Part shown: piece by piece, positions 50,797 through 59,361 of the stretch | Position numbering within the stretch: the stretch's first letter is position 1 | Layout: each line of letters starts with the position of its first letter | Origin: JANRLT01 sp041736895 | GTDB taxonomy: Bacteria > Planctomycetota > Planctomycetia > Pirellulales > JALHPA01 | NCBI GenBank assembly: GCA_041736895.1 | Contig: JBGSSS010000136.1 | Span: 1-64,000, forward strand | Reading direction: 5' to 3' | Length of the DNA stretch: 64,000 nucleotides | Notes under the pieces: generated by a model | What the model saw: only the letters and a program-made list of their open reading frames with translations | Databases searched by the model: none | What the model was told of the DNA's origin: nothing | Position numbers and translations under genes: made by a program

Positions 50797-50799
50797 ATC

Positions 50800-52704
50800 T
50801 TAAAACTTAATCAACTCATACTGCTGCACTAGCGCGAGCAACACCTCGTCCGCGACTTTGTCCGGGTCGTATTCGATCGTGACACCTTTGAGCTCTAGCA
50901 GTTCTTCCTTGTTCACGCGTTGGCTAATCGTGACCAGCTTCGTCGTCGGAGCGAGCTTCGCCAGGTCCTTAATCAATTGCGCGGCTTTCGCCGGATCGAA
51001 CGCTTTGTCCTTGATCCGCATCTTCTTGAACGTCGCTTCTTTGAGCGTCACCGTGCGGTTGAAGACGAGTTTGTCCGGCGTGCTCTCTTTGTCGATGCAG
51101 AAGTAGCCCATGCGTTCAAACTGGAATTTGTCACCGACGGCTGCATCTTTCAACACCGGCTCGACCTTGGCGTCTTTCAGCACAACGAGCGACGCCGGGT
51201 TGATGTTGTCGAGGTATGTCTTCCCCGGTTCCAAATCGTCCGGATCGAGCTTGCTGAAGAGCGTGTCGTAGACGCGAACTTCGGCATTGAGCGCGTGCTC
51301 GGCCGAGACCCAATGGATCACGCCCTGGACCTTGCGGCCATCGGCCGGATTCTTGCCGAGCGTTTCGGGATCGTGCGTGCAATGAAGTTCGGTGATGTTG
51401 CCCGCCGCGTCCTTGACGACGTTCGTGCACTTGACGACGTAACCGTAGCGGAGGCGAACCTCGGCACCCGGCGCGAGGCGGAAGAATTTCTTCGGCGGGT
51501 TCTCGAGGAAATCCTCGCGTTCGATGTACAGCACGCGACTGAACGGAATCTGCCGCGAGCCGGCGCTCGGGTCCTCCGGATTGTTCACCGCGTCGAGGAG
51601 TTCGACCTGCCCCTCGGGATAGCTCGTGATGATGAGTTTCAGCGGGTGCAGGACGCCCATCACGCGGTTGGCGGTTTTGTTCAGGTCCTCGCGGATGCAG
51701 TTTTCGAGCAGCCCCAGTTCGTTTTTGCTTTCGGTCTTGGTGATGCCGATTCGATCGCAAAACAGCCGCATCCCGGCGGGCGTGTACCCGCGGCGGCGAA
51801 TGCCGCAGATCGTCGGCATCCGCGGATCATCCCACCCGCGCACATAGTTGCCTTTGACGAGTTCGAGTAACCGCCGCTTGCTCATCACCGTGTATGTGAG
51901 ATTCAATCTGGCGAATTCGATCTGCTGCGGCGCGTGGATGCCGAGTTCCGCAATGAACCAGTCATACAACGGGCGATGGTTCTCGAATTCGAGTGTGCAG
52001 ATCGAGTGCGTGATCCCTTCCAGACTGTCACTTTGCCCGTGGGCGTAATCGTACATCGGGTAGATGCACCACTTGTCGCCCGTGTTGTGATGCGTCGCGT
52101 GCAGGATACGGTACAAGACCGGATCACGCAGGTTCACGTTCGGCGAGGCCATGTCGATCTTCGCGCGCAACGTTCGGCTCGCGTCGGGAAACTCGCCAGC
52201 CTTCATCCGCGCGAACAGATCGAGATTTTCCGCCACTGGCCGCTCACGATAAGGGCTGTTCTTGCCCGGCTCGTTCAGCGTGCCGCGATACTCGCGGACT
52301 TGATCGCCGGTCAGGTCGCAGACGTAAGCCTTGCCCTTCTTGATCAGCTCGACCGCCCAATCATAGAGCTGATCGAAGTACGAGCTCGCCCAGAACATGT
52401 TGTCCCAGTTGAACCCGAGCCAGCGGACGTCGTCCTTGATGCTATTGACGTACTCTTCGTCTTCCTTCGTCGGGTTCGTATCATCAAACCGCAGATTGCA
52501 CTTGCCGCCGTAGTCGCGCGCGATGCCAAAGTTCAAGCAGATGCTCTTGGCATGCCCAATGTGCAGGTATCCATTTGGCTCGGGCGGAAAACGCGTCAGG
52601 ACCTTGCCGCCGAAGCGTCCGGTGCGGTTGTGCTCGTCGATGATGTCGCGGATGAAGTTCGACGGTTTGTCAGCGGCGTCAGGAGTTTTGGATTCGTTGC
52701 TCAT
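50800..52704 (-). CDS. glnS: Glutaminyl-tRNA synthetase
   Basis: 634 residues. Class I motifs: PEPNGYLHIGHAKSICLNFG (HIGH) near residue 42 and VMSKRRLLELV (KMSKS-like) near 280. Characteristic GlnRS segments include SFRFDDTN-like LRFDDTNPTKED, and PRMPTICGIRRRGYTPAGMR. The C-terminal beta-barrel anticodon domain is followed by an extra 70-residue tail (AAQLIKDLAKLAPTTKLVTISQRVNKE). Attaches glutamine to tRNA-Gln. The nearby gltX makes this a rare case where both Glu- and GlnRS sit close together. Confidence 0.95.
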   Translation of the reverse strand: MSNESKTPDAADKPSNFIRDIIDEHNRTGRFGGKVLTRFPPEPNGYLHIGHAKSICLNFGIARDYGGKCNLRFDDTNPTKEDEEYVNSIKDDVRWLGFNWDNMFWASSYFDQLYDWAVELIKKGKAYVCDLTGDQVREYRGTLNEPGKNSPYRERPVAENLDLFARMKAGEFPDASRTLRAKIDMASPNVNLRDPVLYRILHATHHNTGDKWCIYPMYDYAHGQSDSLEGITHSICTLEFENHRPLYDWFIAELGIHAPQQIEFARLNLTYTVMSKRRLLELVKGNYVRGWDDPRMPTICGIRRRGYTPAGMRLFCDRIGITKTESKNELGLLENCIREDLNKTANRVMGVLHPLKLIITSYPEGQVELLDAVNNPEDPSAGSRQIPFSRVLYIEREDFLENPPKKFFRLAPGAEVRLRYGYVVKCTNVVKDAAGNITELHCTHDPETLGKNPADGRKVQGVIHWVSAEHALNAEVRVYDTLFSKLDPDDLEPGKTYLDNINPASLVVLKDAKVEPVLKDAAVGDKFQFERMGYFCIDKESTPDKLVFNRTVTLKEATFKKMRIKDKAFDPAKAAQLIKDLAKLAPTTKLVTISQRVNKEELLELKGVTIEYDPDKVADEVLLALVQQYELIKF

Positions 52705-52748
52705 ATAACAATGACGCCGAGATCAACGGCGGGTTCAAAAAAACAAAG

Positions 52749-52769
52749 CCGCCGATGGCATCGGCGGGC
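52749..52769. repeat. GCCGCCGATGGCATCGGCGGGC palindrome
   Basis: GCCGCCGATGGCATCGGCGG hairpin just upstream of glnS (in its 5' gap). Could form a strong mRNA hairpin, but its role is unknown. Confidence 0.5.
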
Positions 52770-52879
52770 ATTCTTGCGGGTCGTGTGAGTGAAATTGCCG
52801 GAAGAATTATGGCAATTTTAAGCTTGCTTGGCTATGGAGATAACTCAATTCGGTGCTCTATGGCTGCATCAGTCTCGGA

Positions 52880-53494
52880 TTATTCGGTTTCTACTCTTAG
52901 ACTTTCCAAATCGGCCTCGACTTCATGCTTCCATTCCTGTCGATATTTGAGAATGCAGCATGCAGCAGCGATCAGTGTGATCACTGGCGAAAAATAAATT
53001 AGACCATTCACACCGTTGCGCACCCAAGTCAAGCTATTAGGTCGTGCATCAACGCGGAATGCTAGAAGATCACCAGGATAACGAGGCTGAAACCCGATTC
53101 CGATTTGCCCGATACCACCAAAAATTAACCAGACAACCATAGCGATGACTGCAGCCCAGACGATGAATTTATTTGCTTGATGTATCATACAACACCTTTT
53201 AGAGGCGATTGCCAAAACGAGAAGATAAAGAACTCCATTGAGAAAACCACCAAGCAAACCATAGCCGGCTCCGTGGAGAATGATTGTTAGCCAAGGTAAC
53301 GTAACATAGTACGTTTGCTGCGGTACATTAAAGTATTCCTTTGAAATGACTCGACTCAAGGAACTTGTGAGAACTCCAATGAGAATTCCAACGCACACAC
53401 TGAATAACAAAATGAAACCTATCTCACGCCTATGAAGACATGGTGGCAATCTTTTTATTATTGCTGCCTGCGGCGGAGAGTAGGGGTTTTCCAT
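52880..53494 (-). CDS. Four-TM membrane protein (MENPYSPP type)
   Basis: 204 residues beginning MENPYSPP, a start common among planctomycete membrane proteins. Four TM helices (IGFILLFSVCVGILIGVLTSSL, LPWLTIILHGAGYGLLGGFLNGVLYLLV, FIVWAAVIAMVVWLIFGGIGQI, GLIYFSPVITLIAAACCIL) and a charged tail. AT-rich relative to glnS and gltX. Function unknown. Confidence 0.7.
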   Translation of the reverse strand: MENPYSPPQAAIIKRLPPCLHRREIGFILLFSVCVGILIGVLTSSLSRVISKEYFNVPQQTYYVTLPWLTIILHGAGYGLLGGFLNGVLYLLVLAIASKRCCMIHQANKFIVWAAVIAMVVWLIFGGIGQIGIGFQPRYPGDLLAFRVDARPNSLTWVRNGVNGLIYFSPVITLIAAACCILKYRQEWKHEVEADLESLRVETE

Positions 53495-53505
53495 AAGAAT
53501 AAATC

Positions 53506-55356
53506 TTAGGCAGTTTGCTTGCTAAGCATCAAGTCGATACGAGCTAAGCAACGTTCTTTACCCAAGATCGCCAGCGTATCGTACAGCCCCATCCCGACGG
53601 TTTTCCCGCAGAGGGCCAGTCGTAGCGGATGAATCAACTCGCCGACTTTCACGCCGCGGGCATCGACAAAGGCCTTGAGCGCCGTTTCGAGCGGACCGAC
53701 TTCGAACGCTTCGATCTTCGCTAGTTCGTGGCGGAACGCGGCGAGCAGGTCGCGCGCGCCGGGTTTGGCGAATGTCTTCGTGAGCTCTTCGGCGTTCACC
53801 GGCAAAGCCTCGTCAGACACAAAGAACTCGCTGAAGTTCAGGATGTCGCCGTAGACCTTGAGCCGGTCGCCGGCCGCTTCGATGATTTTGGTTACTTCTG
53901 GCCCCGTGGAGCATTCGGTCTTCTCAGGCAGCAAGCCGGCGCGTTTCAAGTAGTCAATCATCCGCGGCGTTTTCTTCTTCGCCGGCAGTTCGGCAAAGTA
54001 GTGCTCCTGGAACGACATGAGCTTTTTGGGATCGAAGCTGGCCGGGGCTTTGTTGACGCGTTCGAGCGAGAATCCTTTGATCATCTCCTCTTGCGTGAAG
54101 TATTCGGTTTTGTCATCGAACGACCAGCCGAGCAGTAGCAAGTAATTTACGATCGCGTGAGGTAAGTAGCCGACTTGTTCGTAAAAATCGACGATCACCG
54201 GGTTGAAAGTTTCATCTATCAAATCATAAATTTTCGAAGCATTTTTTATGCTTTTGATATAACTTCTGGCATAATTCTCGTTATCTAAAATTTCCAGAAT
54301 TTGCCTAGTCATTTGCAAAGTAAATTCTGTGGTAAACACCGACTTTGATTTATCTAGTGCTGCAAATTGTGCTTTGACAACTATTTCTTTTAAAAGACTG
54401 ATACAGTCAGGTTCATCAAGAAATTCATTTGGAATATCTTCTAGTATCTGCACAATTGCCTGATCAATTCTTTTTTCCGCATCTTTGATTGCCAGCCCAA
54501 TTTTCTTGCCATGATCATTCACTGCCGCAAAATCCTTGTTTAGTAAATATTTTGGTAGCTTCCGCTTGCTGAGCTTCGTCTTGCTCCCCGGTTCTGCAAC
54601 GTAGGGCAAGTGCGCGTAGCGCGGCAGTTCGTACCCTAGGGACTGTGCAATGAAGATCTGGCGCGGCGTGTTGCTCAGGTGTTCTTCGGCGCGGATCACG
54701 TGGCTGATTTGCATGTCGTAGTCATCGACGACGCTCGCCAAGTGATACAGGCACGTCCCGTCGGCGCGTTGGATAACGTGGTCGCTTTCGTTGGCCCATT
54801 GGAACTCGACCTGGCCGCGGATGAGGTCGTCGATGACGAGCGTGCCCTCGCGCGGCATGAAGAGTCGGACGACGGCTTGCCGACCTGCTGCCTTCGCTTC
54901 CGCGATTCGCCCGGCATTCTCGGGCAGCGACGGATGCTCAGCCCAATCGCGGGGATACACGAAGTTTTGCTTCGCTTTCTCGGCCGCTTCGCGCAGTTTC
55001 ACGATCTCGGCCGGATCGGCGTAATCGCGGTAGGCGTGGCCGCTCGCGAGGAGCTTCTCGGCGGCCGCGCGATACTTATCGCCGCGCTGCGATTGAAAGT
55101 ACGGCGCGTGGGGGCCGGTGCTGCTGGTGCCGTCCTTGGTCGGCCCTTCGTCCCAGTCGATGCCGAGCCACTCGAAGCCGTGCAGAATCGGCTGCAGCGC
55201 CGCCGAGACGTTGCGTTCGGCATCGGTGTCGTCGATGCGCAGCAGGAACTCCCCGCCGTGTTGCCGCGCGAACAGCCAATTGAACAGCGCCGTACGCACG
55301 CCGCCGATGTGCAGGTAACCAGTCGGGCTGGGAGCGAAACGAGTACGAACCTTCAT
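53506..55356 (-). CDS. gltX: Glutamyl-tRNA synthetase with AT-rich internal insertion
   Basis: 616 residues against the usual 470-500. The N terminus has PSPTGYLHIGGVRTALFNWL (HIGH) and the loop KLSKRKL (KMSKS, about residue 260). From about residue 280 to 380 it carries a segment absent from normal GluRS (e.g. IPNEFLDEPDCISLLKE, TLQMTRQILEILDNENYAR) before the family resumes at TFNPVIVDFYEQVGYLP. The DNA around this segment is about one-third GC while the rest of the gene is GC-rich; no stop codon interrupts it. The enzyme is essential in charging tRNA-Glu. ATG 55356 starts the conserved MKVRTRFAPSPTG. Confidence 0.92.
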   Translation of the reverse strand: MKVRTRFAPSPTGYLHIGGVRTALFNWLFARQHGGEFLLRIDDTDAERNVSAALQPILHGFEWLGIDWDEGPTKDGTSSTGPHAPYFQSQRGDKYRAAAEKLLASGHAYRDYADPAEIVKLREAAEKAKQNFVYPRDWAEHPSLPENAGRIAEAKAAGRQAVVRLFMPREGTLVIDDLIRGQVEFQWANESDHVIQRADGTCLYHLASVVDDYDMQISHVIRAEEHLSNTPRQIFIAQSLGYELPRYAHLPYVAEPGSKTKLSKRKLPKYLLNKDFAAVNDHGKKIGLAIKDAEKRIDQAIVQILEDIPNEFLDEPDCISLLKEIVVKAQFAALDKSKSVFTTEFTLQMTRQILEILDNENYARSYIKSIKNASKIYDLIDETFNPVIVDFYEQVGYLPHAIVNYLLLLGWSFDDKTEYFTQEEMIKGFSLERVNKAPASFDPKKLMSFQEHYFAELPAKKKTPRMIDYLKRAGLLPEKTECSTGPEVTKIIEAAGDRLKVYGDILNFSEFFVSDEALPVNAEELTKTFAKPGARDLLAAFRHELAKIEAFEVGPLETALKAFVDARGVKVGELIHPLRLALCGKTVGMGLYDTLAILGKERCLARIDLMLSKQTA

Positions 55357-55386
55357 CGGGTCAATCGCGTGCGAGGAAATGGCGAA

Positions 55387-55444
55387 AAGTAGCTCGAAGC
55401 CGTGCTTCGAGCGATTCGTTCGTAGCAATGGCTACGAACTACTT
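55387..55444. repeat. Paired hairpin element, AAGTAG/CTACTT ends
   Basis: AAGTAGCTCGAAGCCGTGC then TTCGAGCG on the left, GTTCGTAGCAATGGCTACG then AACTACTT on the right. The two hairpins (CTCGAAGC..GCTTCGAG and TTCGTAGC..GCTACGAA) have different stems but inverted AAGTAG ends. It lies directly before gltX. Confidence 0.65.
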
Positions 55445-55636
55445 GAGTTGACTGCATCACTGGCAGTCGCTGCCATTATAGAAATTACGCCGCATGGCGC
55501 GCAGGGCTAATTGCTTCGCCGCAAAAATGAGCGGGGAGAGTTTTTTGCCGCAAAGAAAACAAAGAAAGCAAAGAGGGGGAGCAAGTTTTGCCTCGGTACA
55601 ACTTCTTCCTCCATACTCCTTCCTTCTTCCTCCTGA

Positions 55637-56830
55637 TCAATCGTCATCCCGTTCTTGCCGACGCAAGCGCTTCCTGTCCGCGCGGCTCAACTTCGAGCGC
55701 GGCGTGTTGTGCGTCGTGTCGTGATCTTCGTCATCGTCCTCGTCATTCACGACGGGCTTGGCCGGAGCGGGCTTACTCGCCGCGGCGAAGTGCGGCGCGG
55801 GGACGGTCGGCTTTGCTGTGACTGGGGCGGGCTTGGCCTTGGGCTTTTCTTCAGTCGCTGTTTCGGCACTGGCCGTTGTCGCGGCTGGCTTGTCGCGGCG
55901 CCAAAACTTACCCGCACTCAGCCACGAACGCGGCTTCGATTCAACTTCGTTGAGTTCAGCATCAACTTCCGCTTCTGGTTTGCGCTTCGGCTTGCGCGGC
56001 TTTGGTTTGCGTACGTGAGGACTGAGAACACCTTCGATTTCGAGCAGCATCTGTCGTGCGTAAAGCAGGCAACACATGGCGATCGAGCCGGCACCGAACA
56101 TCAACGTGCCTTCAATCAAGAGACACGTCTCGACGCCCGCGATGGTGAGGTACCCTGACTTCGTCAGCAAGCACGTACTCAAACTAACGATTCCAACGAC
56201 GCCACTCGCGAGGCAGAGCCGATTGCGTTTGACCTCGAAGAAGACTCGCCCGCCAATGCCGACGATGGCCAGGATCGCGGGCGCAGCCCACCAGAGTTTC
56301 ACCGTGGCGTCCGTTGCGTTGCCGCCAATCAAGCGGGCACAAACCAGACCCCAAACCTCGTGCAATGGCACAATCGCGCAGACGCTGGCGAGAAACAACG
56401 CCGGCACCACAAACAGCCACAGCCGATAATGCCCCGCGTAATCATCTAAGCGAAAGCGCCGCAACCCATAGACGATCGTCGCAAGAAGACCGGCTCCGCC
56501 AAAGGCGACACTCGAAAACCACGCGGCCAGGTTCGCCGGCTGATTCAGATCAAGACCCGGCACCGTGGCGAGTTGCAACCAGTCGGCGATTGACGTGCGG
56601 CCCAGATGCGCACCGATGATCGCGGCCATCGTCAGCACGGCGGCGCTGAACCACGCGGCGACAAAGCGGCGGCGGCGGGGTATCAAATCGCGGAGGCGCA
56701 AGTCCGCAAACGCCGTGACACCCTCGCCATACGCGACGGGCTCGCGCATTTCGCTAGCCGAGTCGTGAATGCTCTCATTGTTGACCGATTCCTCGGTCAA
56801 ATTGCGGCGGCGGTCACGCGAACGAATCAT
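55637..56830 (-). CDS. Polytopic membrane protein with charged tail
   Basis: 397 residues. Six TM helices in the N-terminal two-thirds (e.g. FVAAWFSAAVLTMAAIIGAHLG, LWLFVVPALFLASVCAIVPL, WWAAPAILAIVGIGGRVFF) and a Pro/Lys/Ala-rich hydrophilic tail of about 120 residues, ending in an acidic DDDEDHD segment and a basic RADRKRLRRQE tail. I do not recognise the family. ATG 56830 is preferred; the frame extends upstream without clear content. Confidence 0.65.
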   Translation of the reverse strand: MIRSRDRRRNLTEESVNNESIHDSASEMREPVAYGEGVTAFADLRLRDLIPRRRRFVAAWFSAAVLTMAAIIGAHLGRTSIADWLQLATVPGLDLNQPANLAAWFSSVAFGGAGLLATIVYGLRRFRLDDYAGHYRLWLFVVPALFLASVCAIVPLHEVWGLVCARLIGGNATDATVKLWWAAPAILAIVGIGGRVFFEVKRNRLCLASGVVGIVSLSTCLLTKSGYLTIAGVETCLLIEGTLMFGAGSIAMCCLLYARQMLLEIEGVLSPHVRKPKPRKPKRKPEAEVDAELNEVESKPRSWLSAGKFWRRDKPAATTASAETATEEKPKAKPAPVTAKPTVPAPHFAAASKPAPAKPVVNDEDDDEDHDTTHNTPRSKLSRADRKRLRRQERDDD

Positions 56831-57183
56831 GCGACAGTTCGATCCCTTCGTCCTTGAAGGCGGCGCAAGCAGGAGCGATGCGCCGATAGCATGGCCGCGG
56901 TTCGGAAGGGCCGCGGTCACTTGAATCTTTTTTGAGGCGGCGGCAAGTCTTCCCTGACTTGTCCATCTTTCAGCCGTGAACGGAATCACGGCACGAAGAG
57001 ATACCTCTGAGAGAAGAAATCGGCATTTTGCATTAGCGAATTCAATGCAGCGGAGAACGGCGGTTTATCTTATCGTAGGTCCCGCTGTCCTCAGCGGGAC
57101 CTGGGGCGCAGGAGACGTGACGAATCGGGCTGTTGCTTCTTCGGCATCAAACGCCGCGCCAGGTCCCGGTCGGAGACCGGGAC
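56831..57183. other. Intergenic region with paired element
   Basis: 353 bp. Apart from the paired hairpin element at 57075-57187 I see no gene, promoter or terminator. Confidence 0.5.
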
Positions 57184-57187
57184 CTAC
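57075..57187. repeat. Paired hairpin element with GTAGGTCCC ends
   Basis: GTAGGTCCCGCTGTCCTCAG then CGGGACC (57075-57102) and GGTCCCGGTCGGAGACC then GGGACCTAC (57162-57187), in inverted orientation. The two stems differ (GGTCCCGCT and GGTCCCGGT), but the end GTAGGTCCC/GGGACCTAC is kept. Its CTAC end overlaps the stop of the RlmM-like gene. Confidence 0.7.
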
Positions 57188-58236
57188 AGCAAAAATCCCA
57201 TGCTCGTCATCTCGTTTTTGTTGGCGTTCAAGCGGCGGAGCTGAAACTCGTAGCCGCTAGCGCGGAGGAGTTGCTTGTACGCTGGCAAGAGTTCGTAGCC
57301 CTCGCTGCCGCGAAATTTTGTCGTCACGACAAAGTTCCGACACCAGCGCTGCCCGAGCCACTGCTGCAGCAGTTCCAGCGTCCGTTGCGGAAATGCCGCG
57401 ACGTCGCAGAGCAACCAATCGACGGGCTGCGACGGTTCGTAGGCAAAGGCATCTCCCTTCACAAACTCGACGAGCGGACTGCACATCAGGTCCGCGCGCA
57501 GCGGGCTGCGATCAATCGCTGTGACGCTCGCGCCATGATTCACCGCAACCCAGGTCCATCCGCCGGGGCTCGCACCGAGATCGACGCACGTTTCGCCGCG
57601 CTGGATCATGCGGCCGAGCCGCTGCTCGGCTTCGACGAGTTTGGCGAAGGCCCGCGCCGGCGCTTCAAGATCACTCGCAATCGGCGGCTGACCCGCGGGG
57701 AAGAGACTCAACGCCGGCGCGGCGAGTTGAGCCTGCGCCGGAGTCATGTGCGACCAATACGCACTGTCGGCCGAGGTCCAGGCGGCTTGCAGCAATGTGC
57801 GCGTTATGCTCGTGCTTGTTTCGTTCGGCGTCCAGGTTTTCAGCAGACGCTTCTGCTTGCGCTTGAGCCAGTCGCGAAGACCTTCTTCGATCAATCCGAT
57901 GCGCCGAGGCGAAACGGCGTTCGATTCAGGGACCGCCGCGCCGAGGAGCAGCGTCCACGGACCTTCTTCACCTTTCATTACCTCTAGGATTCGCTGTCCC
58001 AGCGTTTCGACCCATTGGTTGATCGACAGGGCGGTGAGAACTTCCGCCGCGGGTAACGTTTGCCGGCTCCAAACCAGTGCTGGCCGCGTTGCCGGATCGA
58101 ACTCCTTCCAAGCTGGCAGTGTCACGATGCCGGGCGCGGGGAACTTGATTGTCGTCGCCTCAAACTCCGCGCGGAGTTCCGTCGCCAACGGTTCTTCCCA
58201 ACCCGGTTCACAAAGGGCGACGAGCAAGTTAGGCAA
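57184..58236 (-). CDS. RlmM-like 23S rRNA 2'-O-ribose methyltransferase
   Basis: 350 residues. N-terminal THUMP-like region (LLVALCEPGWEEPLATELRAEF), and a FtsJ-like Rossmann domain with CVDLGASPGGWTWVA (about residue 217-230), VTAIDRSPL, WLLCDVAAFP, and VVTTKFRGSEG with the catalytic Lys. The tail LNANKNEMTSMGFLL matches the C-terminal Glu motif of RlmM. It is expected to methylate the 2'-O of C2498 in 23S rRNA. The TAG stop is supplied by a repeat. Confidence 0.82.
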   Translation of the reverse strand: MPNLLVALCEPGWEEPLATELRAEFEATTIKFPAPGIVTLPAWKEFDPATRPALVWSRQTLPAAEVLTALSINQWVETLGQRILEVMKGEEGPWTLLLGAAVPESNAVSPRRIGLIEEGLRDWLKRKQKRLLKTWTPNETSTSITRTLLQAAWTSADSAYWSHMTPAQAQLAAPALSLFPAGQPPIASDLEAPARAFAKLVEAEQRLGRMIQRGETCVDLGASPGGWTWVAVNHGASVTAIDRSPLRADLMCSPLVEFVKGDAFAYEPSQPVDWLLCDVAAFPQRTLELLQQWLGQRWCRNFVVTTKFRGSEGYELLPAYKQLLRASGYEFQLRRLNANKNEMTSMGFLL

Positions 58237-58261
58237 CTACGTTTAAAGGAGTTTTAATTGG

Positions 58262-58335
58262 GTGCCACTGGCTTCGCCAGTGTTTGAGCTGATTGACTAT
58301 CGTAGTCAACATTGCACTGGCAGAGCCAGTGGCAC
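58262..58335. repeat. Paired hairpin element, GCCACTGGCTTCGCC family
   Basis: GTGCCACTGGCTTCGCCAG then TG (58262-58282) and CACTGGCAGAGCCAGTGGC then AC (58315-58335) in inverted orientation. Between them a third perfect palindrome, TTGACTA-TCG-TAGTCAA (58293-58309). Related to 3493-3571. Confidence 0.75.
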
Positions 58336-58343
58336 GCGCCAGC

Positions 58344-59150
58344 TTACGAACTACTCAACCTTGCAAAGACCGATTTGCAGTGCTGCAACAACTCATTGTA
58401 AGTGTTCTTTTCGATCTCAGGGCCGAGGAGTTCGACATCATAATCGCCGTCGTAGCCGAGTCGGCGGAGTTCTTGAAAAATTTCCGCCAACGGGACGATA
58501 CCATCGCCCAAGCGCAGACGCGTCTGCTCTTGCTCCGGCGCTTCGCGTCCATCGCCGAGATGCACCACGGCCAGATGCGGGGCCAAGTCCGCGAGTCGCG
58601 TTAAAATTTCTGGCTGCAAGCCCGCATGATAAGTATCGAGCGCGAAGCTGAGCGCCGGCGAGTCGAGTTTCTCGCGCAGTTGCAGCAGGTCGTCGACCTG
58701 CGTCAAGATGCTCCACTCGGCCGCGTAATTCGGGTGGACCATTTCGAGGGCCAGCTTCACGCCGCGTTCTTCGGCGAGCGGCAGCAGATCCGCGAGCGCG
58801 TTTTGAAACAGTCGCCGCGCGTGATTCGTGGTGTGTCCCGCGCGGCCGCCGCTGTAGACGATGATCGTCGGGCATTTCATCCGCGCGGCGAGGTTGATCG
58901 CTTCGTGCGCGTCTTCGATCGCGTCGCGATAAGGGATACCGTCACTGCCTGTGAAGCCGCCGATCCAAACCATGTTCGATACGGCCAAACCCGAGGCGGC
59001 GAGCAACTCGACGGCGCGGTCTTCGCCGACGTCTGCGATCTTGCGACGCCACACGCCGATGGCCGAAATGCCGGCGGCTTGATATTGACGCAGGTCTTCT
59101 TCAAACGACCAGCGAAACGTCGTCAATTCGTTGATGGAGAGGCGCGGCAC
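58344..59150 (-). CDS. Sugar-phosphate isomerase/epimerase-like TIM-barrel protein
   Basis: 268 residues of the xylose-isomerase-like TIM barrel: RLSINELTTFRWSFEEDLRQY at the start, VSNMVWIGGFTGSDG, PTIIVYSGGRAGHTT, GVKLALEMVHPNYAAEWS (metal Glu), LSFALDTYHAGLQP, and VVHLGDGREAP. Metal ligands of the family are in place. Reaction and substrate unknown. Confidence 0.83.
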   Translation of the reverse strand: MPRLSINELTTFRWSFEEDLRQYQAAGISAIGVWRRKIADVGEDRAVELLAASGLAVSNMVWIGGFTGSDGIPYRDAIEDAHEAINLAARMKCPTIIVYSGGRAGHTTNHARRLFQNALADLLPLAEERGVKLALEMVHPNYAAEWSILTQVDDLLQLREKLDSPALSFALDTYHAGLQPEILTRLADLAPHLAVVHLGDGREAPEQEQTRLRLGDGIVPLAEIFQELRRLGYDGDYDVELLGPEIEKNTYNELLQHCKSVFARLSSS

Positions 59151-59302
59151 GGCGAGTTCCCTCCTTTCAACAATCTTGACATCATGGCGAGAAAAATGAC
59201 GCGGCTCGCCTCCCCGGCGAGCCTGTAGCAGTATCGGGAATAAGCGGGGCGATGTAAAGCAAGACCGGCAGTTTCCTCCGCAAATGCGCCTCGCAAAAAA
59301 AA

Positions 59303-59328
59303 TCCCAGGGAGTAAACCCCTGGGCTTT
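59303..59328. repeat. TCCCAGGG-N-CCCTGGGCTTT hairpin
   Basis: TCCCAGGGAGTAAACCCC then TGGGCTTT. Copy of the hairpin family at 34063 and 44877, located about 30 bp before the 3' end of the TraB/GumN-like gene. Confidence 0.65.
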
Positions 59329-59361
59329 GCTTGATGGTGGAGATATTTTTATATCAGCGAC

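Noticed and set aside
52755..52997. Plus-strand frame over the end of the MENPYSPP membrane-protein gene
   Set aside because: It runs antisense to a well-supported membrane-protein gene and has no recognisable content.
54208..54558. GluRS insertion as an intein or homing element
   Set aside because: About 100 residues, no N-terminal Cys/Ser nor C-terminal HN-(C/S/T) motif, and no endonuclease motif.
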